A stretch of DNA of 15,427 bases from JAZKIX01 sp040384645 (GTDB taxonomy: Bacteria; Pseudomonadota; Gammaproteobacteria; Burkholderiales; Burkholderiaceae_D): NCBI GenBank assembly GCA_040384645.1, contig JAZKIX010000181.1, positions 1-15,427 of the forward strand. Reading direction: 5' to 3'. Position numbers and translations under genes: made by a program. Below the pieces are notes generated by a model. That model saw only the letters and a list, made by a program, of their open reading frames with translations. It was not told the DNA's origin and made no database searches. Positions 6,510 to 14,384 of the stretch are shown here, in pieces; the stretch's first letter is position 1; each line of letters opens with the position of its first letter.

Positions 6510-8948
6510 CTATCGATACCTATGTACCGCCTTGGCCAATAACTGCCAAGTGTCGATCACGGAGTCGGGGTTGAGCGAAATCGACTCGATCCCTTCTCCC
6601 ATCAGCCATTGTGCAAAATCAGGATGATCCGATGGTCCCTGTCCACAAATACCGATGTATTTACCCTGTGCGCGACAAGCCGCGATGGCTTGCGACATCA
6701 GGCTCAGCACCGCAGGATCGCGTTCATCGAAATCTGCGGCCAATAATGGCATGCCCGAATCCCGATCAAGTCCGAGCGTCAGCTGGGTCAGATCGTTCGA
6801 TCCGATAGAAAATCCATCGAAATACTGTAAGAAATGTTCCGCCAGAATCGCATTCGATGGCACTTCGCACATCATGATCAGGCGCAAGCCATTTTCGCCC
6901 CGCTTCAGGCCATTCCTGCCAAGCAAATTGACCACCTTTTCGGCCTGACGCAAGGTGCGCACGAAAGGCACCATGATCTCGACATTGGTCAAACCCATTG
7001 CATTGCGCACCCGCTTCATTGCCAGGCATTCCATTTCAAAAGCCTCTGCAAATTCTGGCGCTAGATAACGCGCTGCGCCGCGAAAGCCCAGCATCGGATT
7101 TTCTTCGTCCGGCTCGTAACGCGAACCGCCGATCAATTTTTTATACTCATTCGACTTGAAGTCGGACAAGCGCACGATCACTGGCTTAGGCCAAAACGCG
7201 GCCGCGATGGTGGCAATGCCTTCGGCCAGTTTGTCGACATAAAAGGCTTTGGGCGAGGCATGACCACGTGCCACCGATTCGACCGCCTTTTTTAAGTCAG
7301 GCTCGATATTGGGATATTCCAGAATCGCGCGTGGGTGGACGCCGATATTGTTGTTGATGATGAATTCCAACCTAGCCAAACCAACGCCTGCGTTGGGAAT
7401 CGACTGGAATTCAAACGCCAGTTGCGGATTGCCGACATTCATCATGATTTTAAGCGGCAATGTAGGCAAATCGCCGCGTGAGACTTCGGTCACTTCGGTT
7501 TCCAGCAAGCCGTAATAGACGCGCCCTTCGTCGCCTTCGGCGCACGATACGGTAACCAGCGATCCGTCTTGCAATACCTCGGTCGCATCACCACAACCAA
7601 CTACCGCCGGCACGCCGAGTTCTCGTGCAATGATTGCAGCGTGGCACGTGCGACCGCCACGGTTGGTGACGATGGCGGCGGCGCGTTTCATGACCGGTTC
7701 CCAGTTGGGGTCGGTCATGTCGGCAACCAGCACGTCGCCCGGTTGAACCCGCTCCATATCGGCAGCATCGCGAATCACCCGCACCGGGCCGGCACCAATC
7801 CGCTGGCCGATGGCGCGACCTGAAGTCAAGATGGTGCCAGTACTTTTGAGGTTGAAACGCTGCTGTGCTTCGTAGGGATTTTGCTGCGATTTCACGGTTT
7901 CTGGACGTGCTTGCAAGATGTAGAGCTTGCCGTCGCGGCCGTCTTTGCCCCATTCGATATCCATCGGGCGCTGATAGTGTTTTTCGATAATGACGGCATA
8001 TTTGGCTAGCTCAACGATTTCTGCATCGTTCAACGAATAGCGGTTGCGCAATTCAATCGGCACATCGACCGTGCGTACCGAATAGCCAGCCTTGGCATCG
8101 CTGGTAAATTCCATCTTGATCAGCTTGGAGCCGATATTGCGTCGGATCACGGGCGACTTACCCAGCTCCAGCATCGGTTTATGCACATAAAACTCGTCGG
8201 GATTGACCGCACCCTGCACCACCGTTTCACCAAGACCGTAGCTTGATGTGATGAATACCACATCCTTGAAACCTGATTCAGTATCAAGCGTAAACATGAC
8301 GCCAGCCGCGCCTAGATCGGAACGCACCATGCGTTGCACACCGGCCGAGAGCGCGACTTCGGCATGGGTAAAACCTTTGTGAACCCGGTACGAAATGGCG
8401 CGGTCGTTATAAAGCGAAGCGAAGACATGCTTCATCGCTTCCAGCACATTGTCGATACCGACCACATTGAGATAGGTTTCCTGCTGCCCGGCGAATGAGG
8501 CGTCGGGCAAATCTTCCGCCGTGGCGGACGAACGCACTGCAAACGACATTTCGCTGGATGAATCGTCCACTAGCCGTTGGTAAAACTCTTTGATTTCTTG
8601 CGTCAGGCGCGGCTGAAATGGTGTCTGCACTATCCATTGCCGGATTTGTGCGCCGGCTTGCGCCAAGGCTCGCACATCATCGATATTCAGGCTGGATAGA
8701 CGCTCTGCGATCCGATCGGCCAAACTGCTTGCACCATCCGGCGCATGTGATAAAAAATCCCTGAACGCTTGCGCCGTGGTGGCAAAACCGCCGGGAACAC
8801 GCACTCCGACTGCCGCCAACTGGCTGATCATTTCTCCTAACGATGCATTTTTACCGCCGACAAATTCGACATCGGACATCCGTAAATGCTCTAATGAGGC
8901 GACGTAAGTGACCTCCGGGATCAATCCCGCTATGACTGCGTTGGACAT
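6510..8948 (-). CDS. ppsA: Phosphoenolpyruvate synthase (pyruvate, water dikinase)
   Basis: 812 aa from the ATG at 8946-8948, chosen because AGAGG lies five bases upstream and MSNAVIAGLIPEV precedes the conserved EFVGGKNASLGEM (28-40). An earlier in-frame ATG at 9011 would add 21 unlikely residues. The enzyme makes PEP, AMP and Pi from pyruvate, ATP and water for gluconeogenesis. Order of domains: N-terminal ATP-grasp PPDK domain (about 15-355; AVRSSATAEDLPDASFAGQQ at 137-156), swivelling phosphohistidine domain with catalytic His436 in GGRTCHAAIIARELG (431-445), and C-terminal TIM barrel (about 500-805) with Cys768 in GICGQGPSDHPD. Its regulator ppsR is divergent, 270 bp away. Confidence 0.97.
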   Translation of the reverse strand: MSNAVIAGLIPEVTYVASLEHLRMSDVEFVGGKNASLGEMISQLAAVGVRVPGGFATTAQAFRDFLSHAPDGASSLADRIAERLSSLNIDDVRALAQAGAQIRQWIVQTPFQPRLTQEIKEFYQRLVDDSSSEMSFAVRSSATAEDLPDASFAGQQETYLNVVGIDNVLEAMKHVFASLYNDRAISYRVHKGFTHAEVALSAGVQRMVRSDLGAAGVMFTLDTESGFKDVVFITSSYGLGETVVQGAVNPDEFYVHKPMLELGKSPVIRRNIGSKLIKMEFTSDAKAGYSVRTVDVPIELRNRYSLNDAEIVELAKYAVIIEKHYQRPMDIEWGKDGRDGKLYILQARPETVKSQQNPYEAQQRFNLKSTGTILTSGRAIGQRIGAGPVRVIRDAADMERVQPGDVLVADMTDPNWEPVMKRAAAIVTNRGGRTCHAAIIARELGVPAVVGCGDATEVLQDGSLVTVSCAEGDEGRVYYGLLETEVTEVSRGDLPTLPLKIMMNVGNPQLAFEFQSIPNAGVGLARLEFIINNNIGVHPRAILEYPNIEPDLKKAVESVARGHASPKAFYVDKLAEGIATIAAAFWPKPVIVRLSDFKSNEYKKLIGGSRYEPDEENPMLGFRGAARYLAPEFAEAFEMECLAMKRVRNAMGLTNVEIMVPFVRTLRQAEKVVNLLGRNGLKRGENGLRLIMMCEVPSNAILAEHFLQYFDGFSIGSNDLTQLTLGLDRDSGMPLLAADFDERDPAVLSLMSQAIAACRAQGKYIGICGQGPSDHPDFAQWLMGEGIESISLNPDSVIDTWQLLAKAVHRYR

Positions 8949-9218
8949 GACAACCTCTTGCTGATGATAAGAAATCTTGGTAACGCTGCGGGATTGCAGG
9001 TTCATCTTCACGGCGAATCAAGACTGGCGATGCAGGCACAATCAATTCGCTTAGCGCCATCGACCACAGGCGAACCGCGAACCATAAAATGCCGATCAAC
9101 GCTTTTGATATCATCGTAATGATGCAACTCTGTCCACTTAATGCAAGCCATTTTACAGTGTGGCAAGTGAAAAAAACGGCTGTAATTCAGACAAATTCTG
9201 CTTTAACTCAATGACAAC
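8949..9218. promoter_or_regulatory. Divergent control region between ppsA and ppsR
   Basis: 270 bp without a supported gene. It must hold promoters for both genes, but I could not find a convincing -35/-10 pair on either strand. It contains a tandem GCGAACCGCGAACC (9070-9083), a GCGAAT (9013-9018) with its reverse complement ATTCGC (9045-9050), and a short palindrome ATCATCGTAATGAT (9111-9124). These could be operator half-sites, but this is inference. Confidence 0.4.
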
Positions 9219-10052
9219 ATGACATCACCAATTATTGACGTGCCGACAACAGCGCTGGCCCGCACCGTATTTTTTGTGTCCGACGGTACCGGCATTACCG
9301 CCGAGACCTTTGGTCATGCGGTATTGACGCAGTTTGACCTGCGCTTTCGCCAGGTGCGGCTACCCTTCATCGACACGATGGACAAGGCATATGATGCCGT
9401 CCGCAAGATCAATGACGCCTTTGCGCAAGATGGCAACCGTCCCATTGTTTTTTCCACGCTGGTCAAGGCTAACCTGTCAGGCGTGGTGCGGCAATCGCGC
9501 AGCATGTATATGGATTTGATCCAGACCTTTGTCGAACCGCTGGAACAGGAGTTGGACATGAAGTCGAGCCATACCATCGGCCGCTCGCACAATATGGTCA
9601 ATAGCGAAGCGTATAAAAACCGTATCGAAGCCATCAACTTTTCACTGGCGCATGACGACGGCCAATCGCACAAAAATCTGTCGAATGCCGATGTGATCCT
9701 GGTTGGCGTCTCACGCTGCGGTAAAACGCCAACCAGCTTATATCTGGCGATGCAATACGGTATCAAGGCTGCCAATTACCCTTTGATCCCGGAAGACTTT
9801 CAGCGAGGGAAATTGCCATCGGCGCTGCCGCTTTATCGCAATAAAATTTTTGGTTTGAGTATTGCCTCGGATCGCCTGTCGGAAATCCGCAATGAGCGAC
9901 TGCCGGGCAGTAAATATGCGGCAATCGAGAATTGCCGCTATGAAGTCAATGAGGCCGAGGCAATGATGAAGCGGGAGGGGATCCGCTGGTTATCGTCAAC
10001 CACCAAATCGATTGAAGAGATTTCGACGACGATTTTGCAAGAAATAAAATAG
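9219..10052 (+). CDS. ppsR: PEP synthase regulatory protein (bifunctional kinase/pyrophosphorylase, DUF299)
   Basis: 277 aa, normal for the family. PpsR uses ADP to phosphorylate a Thr next to the catalytic His of PpsA, inactivating it, and reverses this by Pi-dependent removal. The conserved start VFFVSDGTGITAET (17-30) and the segment HTIGRSHNM (118-126) are present. The P-loop-like GVSRCGKTPTSLYLA (163-177) and the NYPLIPEDFQRGKLP stretch (186-200) are DUF299 hallmarks. In ppsA the target Thr would be Thr434, in GGRTCH, so enzyme and substrate match within the window. Divergent placement from ppsA is usual in proteobacteria. No good Shine-Dalgarno sequence precedes the ATG. Confidence 0.96.
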   Translation: MTSPIIDVPTTALARTVFFVSDGTGITAETFGHAVLTQFDLRFRQVRLPFIDTMDKAYDAVRKINDAFAQDGNRPIVFSTLVKANLSGVVRQSRSMYMDLIQTFVEPLEQELDMKSSHTIGRSHNMVNSEAYKNRIEAINFSLAHDDGQSHKNLSNADVILVGVSRCGKTPTSLYLAMQYGIKAANYPLIPEDFQRGKLPSALPLYRNKIFGLSIASDRLSEIRNERLPGSKYAAIENCRYEVNEAEAMMKREGIRWLSSTTKSIEEISTTILQEIK

Positions 10053-10098
10053 CTTGAAACTGGTACGGCCAAACACAGAATTTAGCCTCTACTCGCCG

Positions 10099-10127
10099 GG
10101 CATATCAGAGATATCGCCAATATTTTT
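10099..10127 (+). terminator. Probable terminator after ppsR
   Basis: GGC-ATATC (10099-10106) pairs with GATAT-GCC (10110-10118) around an AGA loop with one bulged C (10115). AATATTTTT follows. It lies in the 86-bp gap between convergent ppsR and the phosphotransferase gene. The stem is AT-rich, so it may be weak. Confidence 0.5.
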
Positions 10128-10138
10128 ACGCAGACTCT

Positions 10139-10897
10139 TTACGCAAATTCGCTCTGATGCTGTTCAATCCACGCCGCATCATTGCGATATATCGTAGCGT
10201 GCGCAGCTACCTGCGAATTGCCATTCTTAGCACGATCGTCGGTGAATTGAGCTAGGTCTTTGAGACGGACAATGACCATTGCAGCAAGCTCTTGCATACT
10301 TATCTGATGGCCGTATGCAGCACAAAGTAAGGCAAGGCGCCGCTTGCGTTCTTCTAAACTATTGCTCAAGGCATCGGGATTGCCGGGCGCCGCTAAAGGC
10401 ACCAAGCGATAGGCGAGATAGGCCAGATCCCACGCACGCGGGCCAGGCGATGCAGTATCGAAATCAATGACGCCACATAAATCGTTTTGTTGATTGAAAA
10501 CAAAATTGTAGGGCGCAAAATCGTTGTGGCAGATCACTTGTACCGGCTCGTGCACGGGTATTTGCCAAATATCACTTATATTTTGAAAGCCAATCGTTGC
10601 GTCATGCAACTGAAGCAACGACCGCGTAGCATCGAGCATCACTTGATCTGTCCAGACCCAATCTGGCATGGGATAGTTGGGTGATACGCCGGGTAGATAG
10701 CGCAATACTTCGCATCCATTTTGATCGATTCCCAGTGGCGCCGGGACCCAGTCGATGCCGTGCTGGCGCAAATGATTCAGCAAACGATGAATCGTGACAG
10801 TCCATGGTCCGCATTGGCGTCTTACTGTGTCACCAACGCGGAGGACGGCGCTCATGTTTCCACCGTTCAATACTTCAATTTGTGTCGAATCGGCCAT
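10139..10897 (-). CDS. APH-family (aminoglycoside phosphotransferase-like) small-molecule kinase
   Basis: 252 aa from the ATG at 10895-10897. A TTG at 10907-10909 overlapping the stop of the upstream gene would add four residues. The C-lobe has the APH/choline-kinase catalytic loop HNDFAPYN (124-131) with presumed catalytic base Asp126 and metal ligand Asn131. The metal-binding IDFD (144-147), in GVIDFDTASPGPRAWDLAY, matches the family DFD/DxD. The N-lobe is short, with a weak GGNMSAVLRVGDTVRR nucleotide loop (12-27). The family phosphorylates alcohols such as aminoglycosides, homoserine, choline and fructosamine. I cannot name the substrate, and its place after housekeeping genes argues against a resistance determinant. 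It is the last gene of the lpx-rnhB run. Confidence 0.85.
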   Translation of the reverse strand: MADSTQIEVLNGGNMSAVLRVGDTVRRQCGPWTVTIHRLLNHLRQHGIDWVPAPLGIDQNGCEVLRYLPGVSPNYPMPDWVWTDQVMLDATRSLLQLHDATIGFQNISDIWQIPVHEPVQVICHNDFAPYNFVFNQQNDLCGVIDFDTASPGPRAWDLAYLAYRLVPLAAPGNPDALSNSLEERKRRLALLCAAYGHQISMQELAAMVIVRLKDLAQFTDDRAKNGNSQVAAHATIYRNDAAWIEQHQSEFA

Positions 10898-10905
10898 GAG
10901 AACAA

Positions 10906-11691
10906 TCAAGCCTGCAACTGTCTGACCTGCTCAAAAAAACATACGGCTGCGCTGGCAGCGACATTGAGCGACTCCATCGCGCCCAGATGGGGAATCGTCA
11001 CTTGCTGAGTTGCTAACGCCAGCAAATCCTCTGCCACGCCCTGCCCTTCATGACCAAACAGCCATGCGACCGGCTGCCGCAAATCGATATCGTAAATACG
11101 CTTCTCAACATGCGAACTGGTCGCCAGCACAGGAATTTTGGCGCTACCCATCACCTCTGCCAAATCGACGTTTTCCACAATATTGAGTAAAAAGTGTGCG
11201 CCCATGCCAGCTCGCAACACTTTGGGCGACCAGCAAATTGCAGTGCCGCTGCTGCACAGGACATGCTTGATGCCAGCCGTCGCCGCGCTGCGCAGGATCG
11301 ACCCCAGATTGCCGGGATCCTGCAAGTTGTCCAGCAAAACCGCCGATTCGGTCAGCGCTGCCGGCAATGTCGCCTCATGCGTTGCAATGACAAACAGGAT
11401 GCCGATGCCATGTTCAACCTGGCTCAAGCCTTGGTAGAGCGCCAGCGGCAACAGGATGCATTGCACTTTTTCCGCCTCACAGTGGGCAAAAATTGCGACT
11501 ACTTCAGGATGAAACTGTGCATCTTCACTGACAACGCAAATGGCAGGCGTGCCGCAATGCTGCAAATAGGCGTCACATAAATGAATGCCGTCCAGCAGCG
11601 TTTGCCCAGCCTTCCGGCGCGCCTGCGCGCTGGTCGCCAGATGTTTTAGCTCTTTATAGAGCGGATTGTCGCGCGAGGTAATGGATTTCAT
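10906..11691 (-). CDS. TrmH/SpoU-family RNA 2'-O-methyltransferase
   Basis: 261 aa from the ATG at 11689-11691. A TTG two codons earlier (11695-11697) overlaps the rnhB stop. The N-terminal part MKSITSRDNPLYKELKHL resembles the SpoU substrate-binding domain (1-95). The C-terminal SPOUT knot shows all three motifs: motif 1 DNLQDPGNLGSILRSAATAG (121-140) with Asn122 and Arg134, motif 2 WLFGHEGQGV (210-219), and motif 3 IPHLGAMESLNVAASAAV (233-250). The family uses S-adenosylmethionine to methylate ribose 2'-OH in rRNA or tRNA. Which RNA this one modifies is not clear, though its features recall the RlmB/TsnR-like branch. It starts two bases after the rnhB stop, so translational coupling is likely. 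Confidence 0.93.
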   Translation of the reverse strand: MKSITSRDNPLYKELKHLATSAQARRKAGQTLLDGIHLCDAYLQHCGTPAICVVSEDAQFHPEVVAIFAHCEAEKVQCILLPLALYQGLSQVEHGIGILFVIATHEATLPAALTESAVLLDNLQDPGNLGSILRSAATAGIKHVLCSSGTAICWSPKVLRAGMGAHFLLNIVENVDLAEVMGSAKIPVLATSSHVEKRIYDIDLRQPVAWLFGHEGQGVAEDLLALATQQVTIPHLGAMESLNVAASAAVCFFEQVRQLQA

Positions 11692-11693
11692 GA

Positions 11694-12314
11694 TCAAAAC
11701 AGTGATTGCGTTGCCAGCAATGCGCGTACCGGCGCATACGATTTGCGATGCACCGGTGACACGCCATGCGTTTGTAACAATGACAAATGGAGCGCGGTCG
11801 GATAACCCTTGTGCTGGTTAAAAGCGTATTGAGGATACTGGGCGTGCAAGACATGCAGCGCCGCATCGCGTGCGGTCTTGGCCAGAATCGACGCGGCAGA
11901 AATCGCCGCCACCTTATCGTCACCTTTGATAATCGCCTCAGACCGGACCGTCATCACCGGGCAGCGATTACCATCGATCAGTGCTAGTGTCGGCACCATA
12001 GTCAAACCTTCGACCGCACGGCGCATGGCTAGCAAGCTGGCTTGCAGAATGTTCAAACTATCGATTTCCAGTTCCGAACATTGGGCGATCGACCATGCCA
12101 ATGCGTGCTGTTTGATGTCAAGCGCAAGCTGGTCGCGGCGAGTTTCGCTCAGTTTCTTTGAGTCGCGCAAACCGTCGATGGGATGGTCGGGATTGAGGAT
12201 CACGGCCGCGGCAAATACCGGCCCGGCCAAAGGGCCACGCCCCGCTTCGTCAACGCCGCAGATAATTTCGCCAGCGTAATCGAGTAATGAGAAATTGTAT
12301 GAGGCAGTTTTCAG
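11694..12314 (-). CDS. rnhB: Ribonuclease HII with non-canonical start codon
   Basis: RNase HII removes ribonucleotides from DNA and RNA in RNA/DNA hybrids. The frame includes CGVDEAGRGPLAGP, whose Asp and Glu are catalytic, then DGNRCP and KGDDKVAAISAASILAKTARD. Counted from the proposed start these give Asp22, Glu23, Asp114 and Asp132, with the spacing known from E. coli. The frame runs upstream to a TAA at 12348-12350 and holds no ATG, GTG or TTG. The only TTG (12228-12230) would begin after DEAGRGP and destroy the active site. I place the start at CTG 12312-12314, giving 206 aa and an N-terminus (KTASYNFSLLDYAGEIICGVD) typical of the family. No Shine-Dalgarno sequence is seen before it. 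The gene identity is firm, the start is uncertain. Confidence 0.85.
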   Translation of the reverse strand: MKTASYNFSLLDYAGEIICGVDEAGRGPLAGPVFAAAVILNPDHPIDGLRDSKKLSETRRDQLALDIKQHALAWSIAQCSELEIDSLNILQASLLAMRRAVEGLTMVPTLALIDGNRCPVMTVRSEAIIKGDDKVAAISAASILAKTARDAALHVLHAQYPQYAFNQHKGYPTALHLSLLQTHGVSPVHRKSYAPVRALLATQSLF

Positions 12315-12351
12315 AAGGTGCCAATCAGTGCAGATATTCTGCCAAAATTAT

Positions 12352-12440
12352 TATTTTAGAGGGGGTATATGCCAAAATATAGGCTATCCCGCACGTTCCA
12401 TAAGCACAATAAAAAATACTGCACCCAGTATATTTTAGAG
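12352..12440. repeat. Dispersed intergenic repeat, copy 2, bracketed by a 10-bp direct repeat
   Basis: The element core 12361-12393 matches 4844-4876 at 28 of 33 positions. A direct repeat TATTTTAGAG occurs at 12352-12361 and 12431-12440, the second copy ending one base before the lpxB stop codon. This looks like a target duplication, or the relic of one, around an insert of about 69 bp. The stretch lies between lpxB and rnhB, genes that are normally close together. A shorter 9-bp direct repeat TGCCAAAAT is at 12340-12348 and 12370-12378. Confidence 0.6.
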
Positions 12441-13610
12441 TCAAACAGCTGTTTTTATCACTTTCAACACTGCTTGGGCGCTCTCGGCGGCGGTGTCGCG
12501 CAGCAAGCTACGGTGCATTTCAACGAACCTTTGTGTCACCAATGCACGCCGTGCATGATTGTTGAGCTGTTCGCACATGGCATCGGCCAAGGCCAGCGGA
12601 GTGGCAGCGTCCTGCAATAACTCAGGCACCAAAAACTCGCGCGCCAGGATATTGGGCAAACCGATCCAATGTTGATAACCCATGTGGCGCAATACATGCC
12701 AGGAAGCGCTCATCATTTTGTAGGCAATCACCATTGGCTTCTTGAACAGGGCCACTTCCAGCGACGCTGTACCGGAGGCGACCAAGACTGCATCGGCGGC
12801 GGCCATCGCCAGATTCGACTGACCGTCCAGAATCTGGATCGGCACCTCTTGCAGGCCGGCTTGCGCGATCAATTCGGTAAAGTAACTACGTTGGCGCGCC
12901 CCTGCCATCGGCGCTACCAGACGGATGGTGGAATCGCGTTGCAATAAAATCCGCGCCGCTTCGACAAATGCAACCGCATTGTATTTAAGCTCGGACATGC
13001 GGCTGCCGGGCAAGATGGCGATCACGGTCGCCTGCTGCGGCAGGCCCAAGGCAGTCCTGGCGCCATGCACATCCGGCACCATCGGAATCACTTCGGCCAA
13101 AGGATGGCCGACGTAGGTGACCGGGATATTGGCCTTGCGGTAAATCTCTTCTTCAAATGGAAACACCACCAGCATATGCGATACCGCTTTGGCGATTTTC
13201 TTGATGCGGCCGCCGCGCCAGGCCCAGATCGATGGGCTGATGTAATGCATGGTCGGGATGCCGGCTTGCTTTAGCACAATTTCGAGGCCGAGATTAAAGT
13301 CAGGTGCATCGACACCGATGAATACTGCCGGTTTCTCGATTAACAACTGATCGCGCAAGGCAGTTTGGATGCCCTTTATTTCGCGATAATGGGCCAAGAC
13401 TTCAAATAGGCCGCGTACCGACAATTTCTCCATCGGGAAATCGCTGACAAAGCCATGCTCGCGCATCTTGGGGCCGCCAATCCCATGCAATCTGGCCGTT
13501 GGCAATAATGGACGCAAGCCCGACAGGAGGCGTCCTGCCAGTAAGTCGCCCGACGCTTCGCCGGCAACCAGCGCGACCGTCGGTGCGGCGGAATTATCGG
13601 AGAATGCCAC
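12441..13610 (-). CDS. lpxB: Lipid-A-disaccharide synthase
   Basis: 389 aa, normal length. It is a GT19 glycosyltransferase at the inner membrane that joins UDP-2,3-diacylglucosamine and lipid X to form the tetraacyl disaccharide. Signature segments: VAGEASGDLLAGRLL (15-29), GVDAPDFN (99-106) with the catalytic-type Asp101, YISPSIWAWRGGRIKKI (123-139), VGHPLAE (167-173), LPGSR (200-204), and SGTASLE (279-285) in the nucleotide-sugar site. The first 17 bases overlap lpxA, so translation is coupled. It is followed by a non-coding repeat before rnhB, in contrast to the tight junctions elsewhere in the operon. Confidence 0.97.
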   Translation of the reverse strand: MAFSDNSAAPTVALVAGEASGDLLAGRLLSGLRPLLPTARLHGIGGPKMREHGFVSDFPMEKLSVRGLFEVLAHYREIKGIQTALRDQLLIEKPAVFIGVDAPDFNLGLEIVLKQAGIPTMHYISPSIWAWRGGRIKKIAKAVSHMLVVFPFEEEIYRKANIPVTYVGHPLAEVIPMVPDVHGARTALGLPQQATVIAILPGSRMSELKYNAVAFVEAARILLQRDSTIRLVAPMAGARQRSYFTELIAQAGLQEVPIQILDGQSNLAMAAADAVLVASGTASLEVALFKKPMVIAYKMMSASWHVLRHMGYQHWIGLPNILAREFLVPELLQDAATPLALADAMCEQLNNHARRALVTQRFVEMHRSLLRDTAAESAQAVLKVIKTAV

Positions 13611-14382
13611 GGGTCGAACTGTCGAAAAATTGGCGCATCAGTTGCACGGGCTCGGCTACATCGGGCGTTTCCAGCTCCGCCGCGATCAACGCACTTTTGG
13701 CATCATCTAGGCTCAGGCCAGAACGATAGATTATTTTGTAAGCATTGCGGATGGCGTTGATTTGCGGTCGGGTAAAGCCGCGACGCTTCAGACCTTCAAT
13801 ATTGACACCGTGCGGCGCCGCCGGATTGCCACCAGCCAGGACAAACGGCGGCACGTCTTGGGTCAGGCTGGTATTCATGCCGATAAACGCATGTGCACCG
13901 ATTTTACAAAACTGATGCACGGCGGCGAAACCGCTCAAGATGACCCAATCGGCTACTTCGACATGCCCGCCCAAAGCGGCATTATTGGAAAAAATTGTAT
14001 GGTTTCCGACCCGGCAATCGTGCGCCAGATGGACGTAGGCCAGCATTAAATTATCGCTGCCTAGACTGGTCAATCCCTCATCCTGCGCCGTGCCCAGATT
14101 GAAGGTGCAAAACTCGCGGATCACATTGCGGTCGCCAATAGTCAGGCGGGTGGGTTCGCCATTGTATTTTTTGTCCTGCGGCGGTGCGCCAATCGATGAA
14201 AACTGGAAAAACGTGTTGTCGCAACCGATTGTGGTGTGACCATCGATGACGACATGCGGCCCAACTTTACTGCGCGCCGCAATTTTGACGTTGCGTCCGA
14301 TGATCGAATAGGCGCCGACCTCGACTGTGCTGTCCAGTTCTGCCTTGGGATCGACTATGGCCGTGGCATGAATAATTGTCAT
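13594..14382 (-). CDS. lpxA: UDP-N-acetylglucosamine O-acyltransferase
   Basis: 262 aa, the same length as in E. coli. It transfers a 3-hydroxyacyl chain from ACP to the 3-OH of UDP-GlcNAc, the first step of lipid A synthesis, as a homotrimeric left-handed beta-helix. Hexapeptide repeats fill about 1-190, and the C-terminal helical part contains GVNIEGLKRRGFTRPQI (192-208). Catalytic His121 is in HLAHDCRVGN (118-127). The chain-length ruler residue, Gly173 in E. coli, aligns with Met169 here (FIGMN), as in the Pseudomonas enzyme that prefers C10 chains. It begins two bases after the fabZ stop and overlaps lpxB by 17 bp. Confidence 0.97.
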   Translation of the reverse strand: MTIIHATAIVDPKAELDSTVEVGAYSIIGRNVKIAARSKVGPHVVIDGHTTIGCDNTFFQFSSIGAPPQDKKYNGEPTRLTIGDRNVIREFCTFNLGTAQDEGLTSLGSDNLMLAYVHLAHDCRVGNHTIFSNNAALGGHVEVADWVILSGFAAVHQFCKIGAHAFIGMNTSLTQDVPPFVLAGGNPAAPHGVNIEGLKRRGFTRPQINAIRNAYKIIYRSGLSLDDAKSALIAAELETPDVAEPVQLMRQFFDSSTRGILR

Positions 14383-14384
14383 GA

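Noticed and set aside
8949..9011. Longer ppsA start at 9011
   Set aside because: The extra 21 residues are not typical of the family, and the ATG at 8948 has a well-spaced AGAGG.
10139..10897. Aminoglycoside resistance gene
   Set aside because: Only the generic APH catalytic motifs are visible. The gene lies in a housekeeping operon with no mobile element, so a resistance claim is not supported.
11694..12230. rnhB beginning at TTG 12228-12230
   Set aside because: This would remove the catalytic DEAGRG motif that is present in frame just upstream.
12231..12350. Frameshift in the rnhB 5' end
   Set aside because: The frame stays open and encodes the family N-terminus through FSLLDYAGEIICGVDEAG. 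No indel is needed and no ATG is present in the other minus-strand frames nearby.
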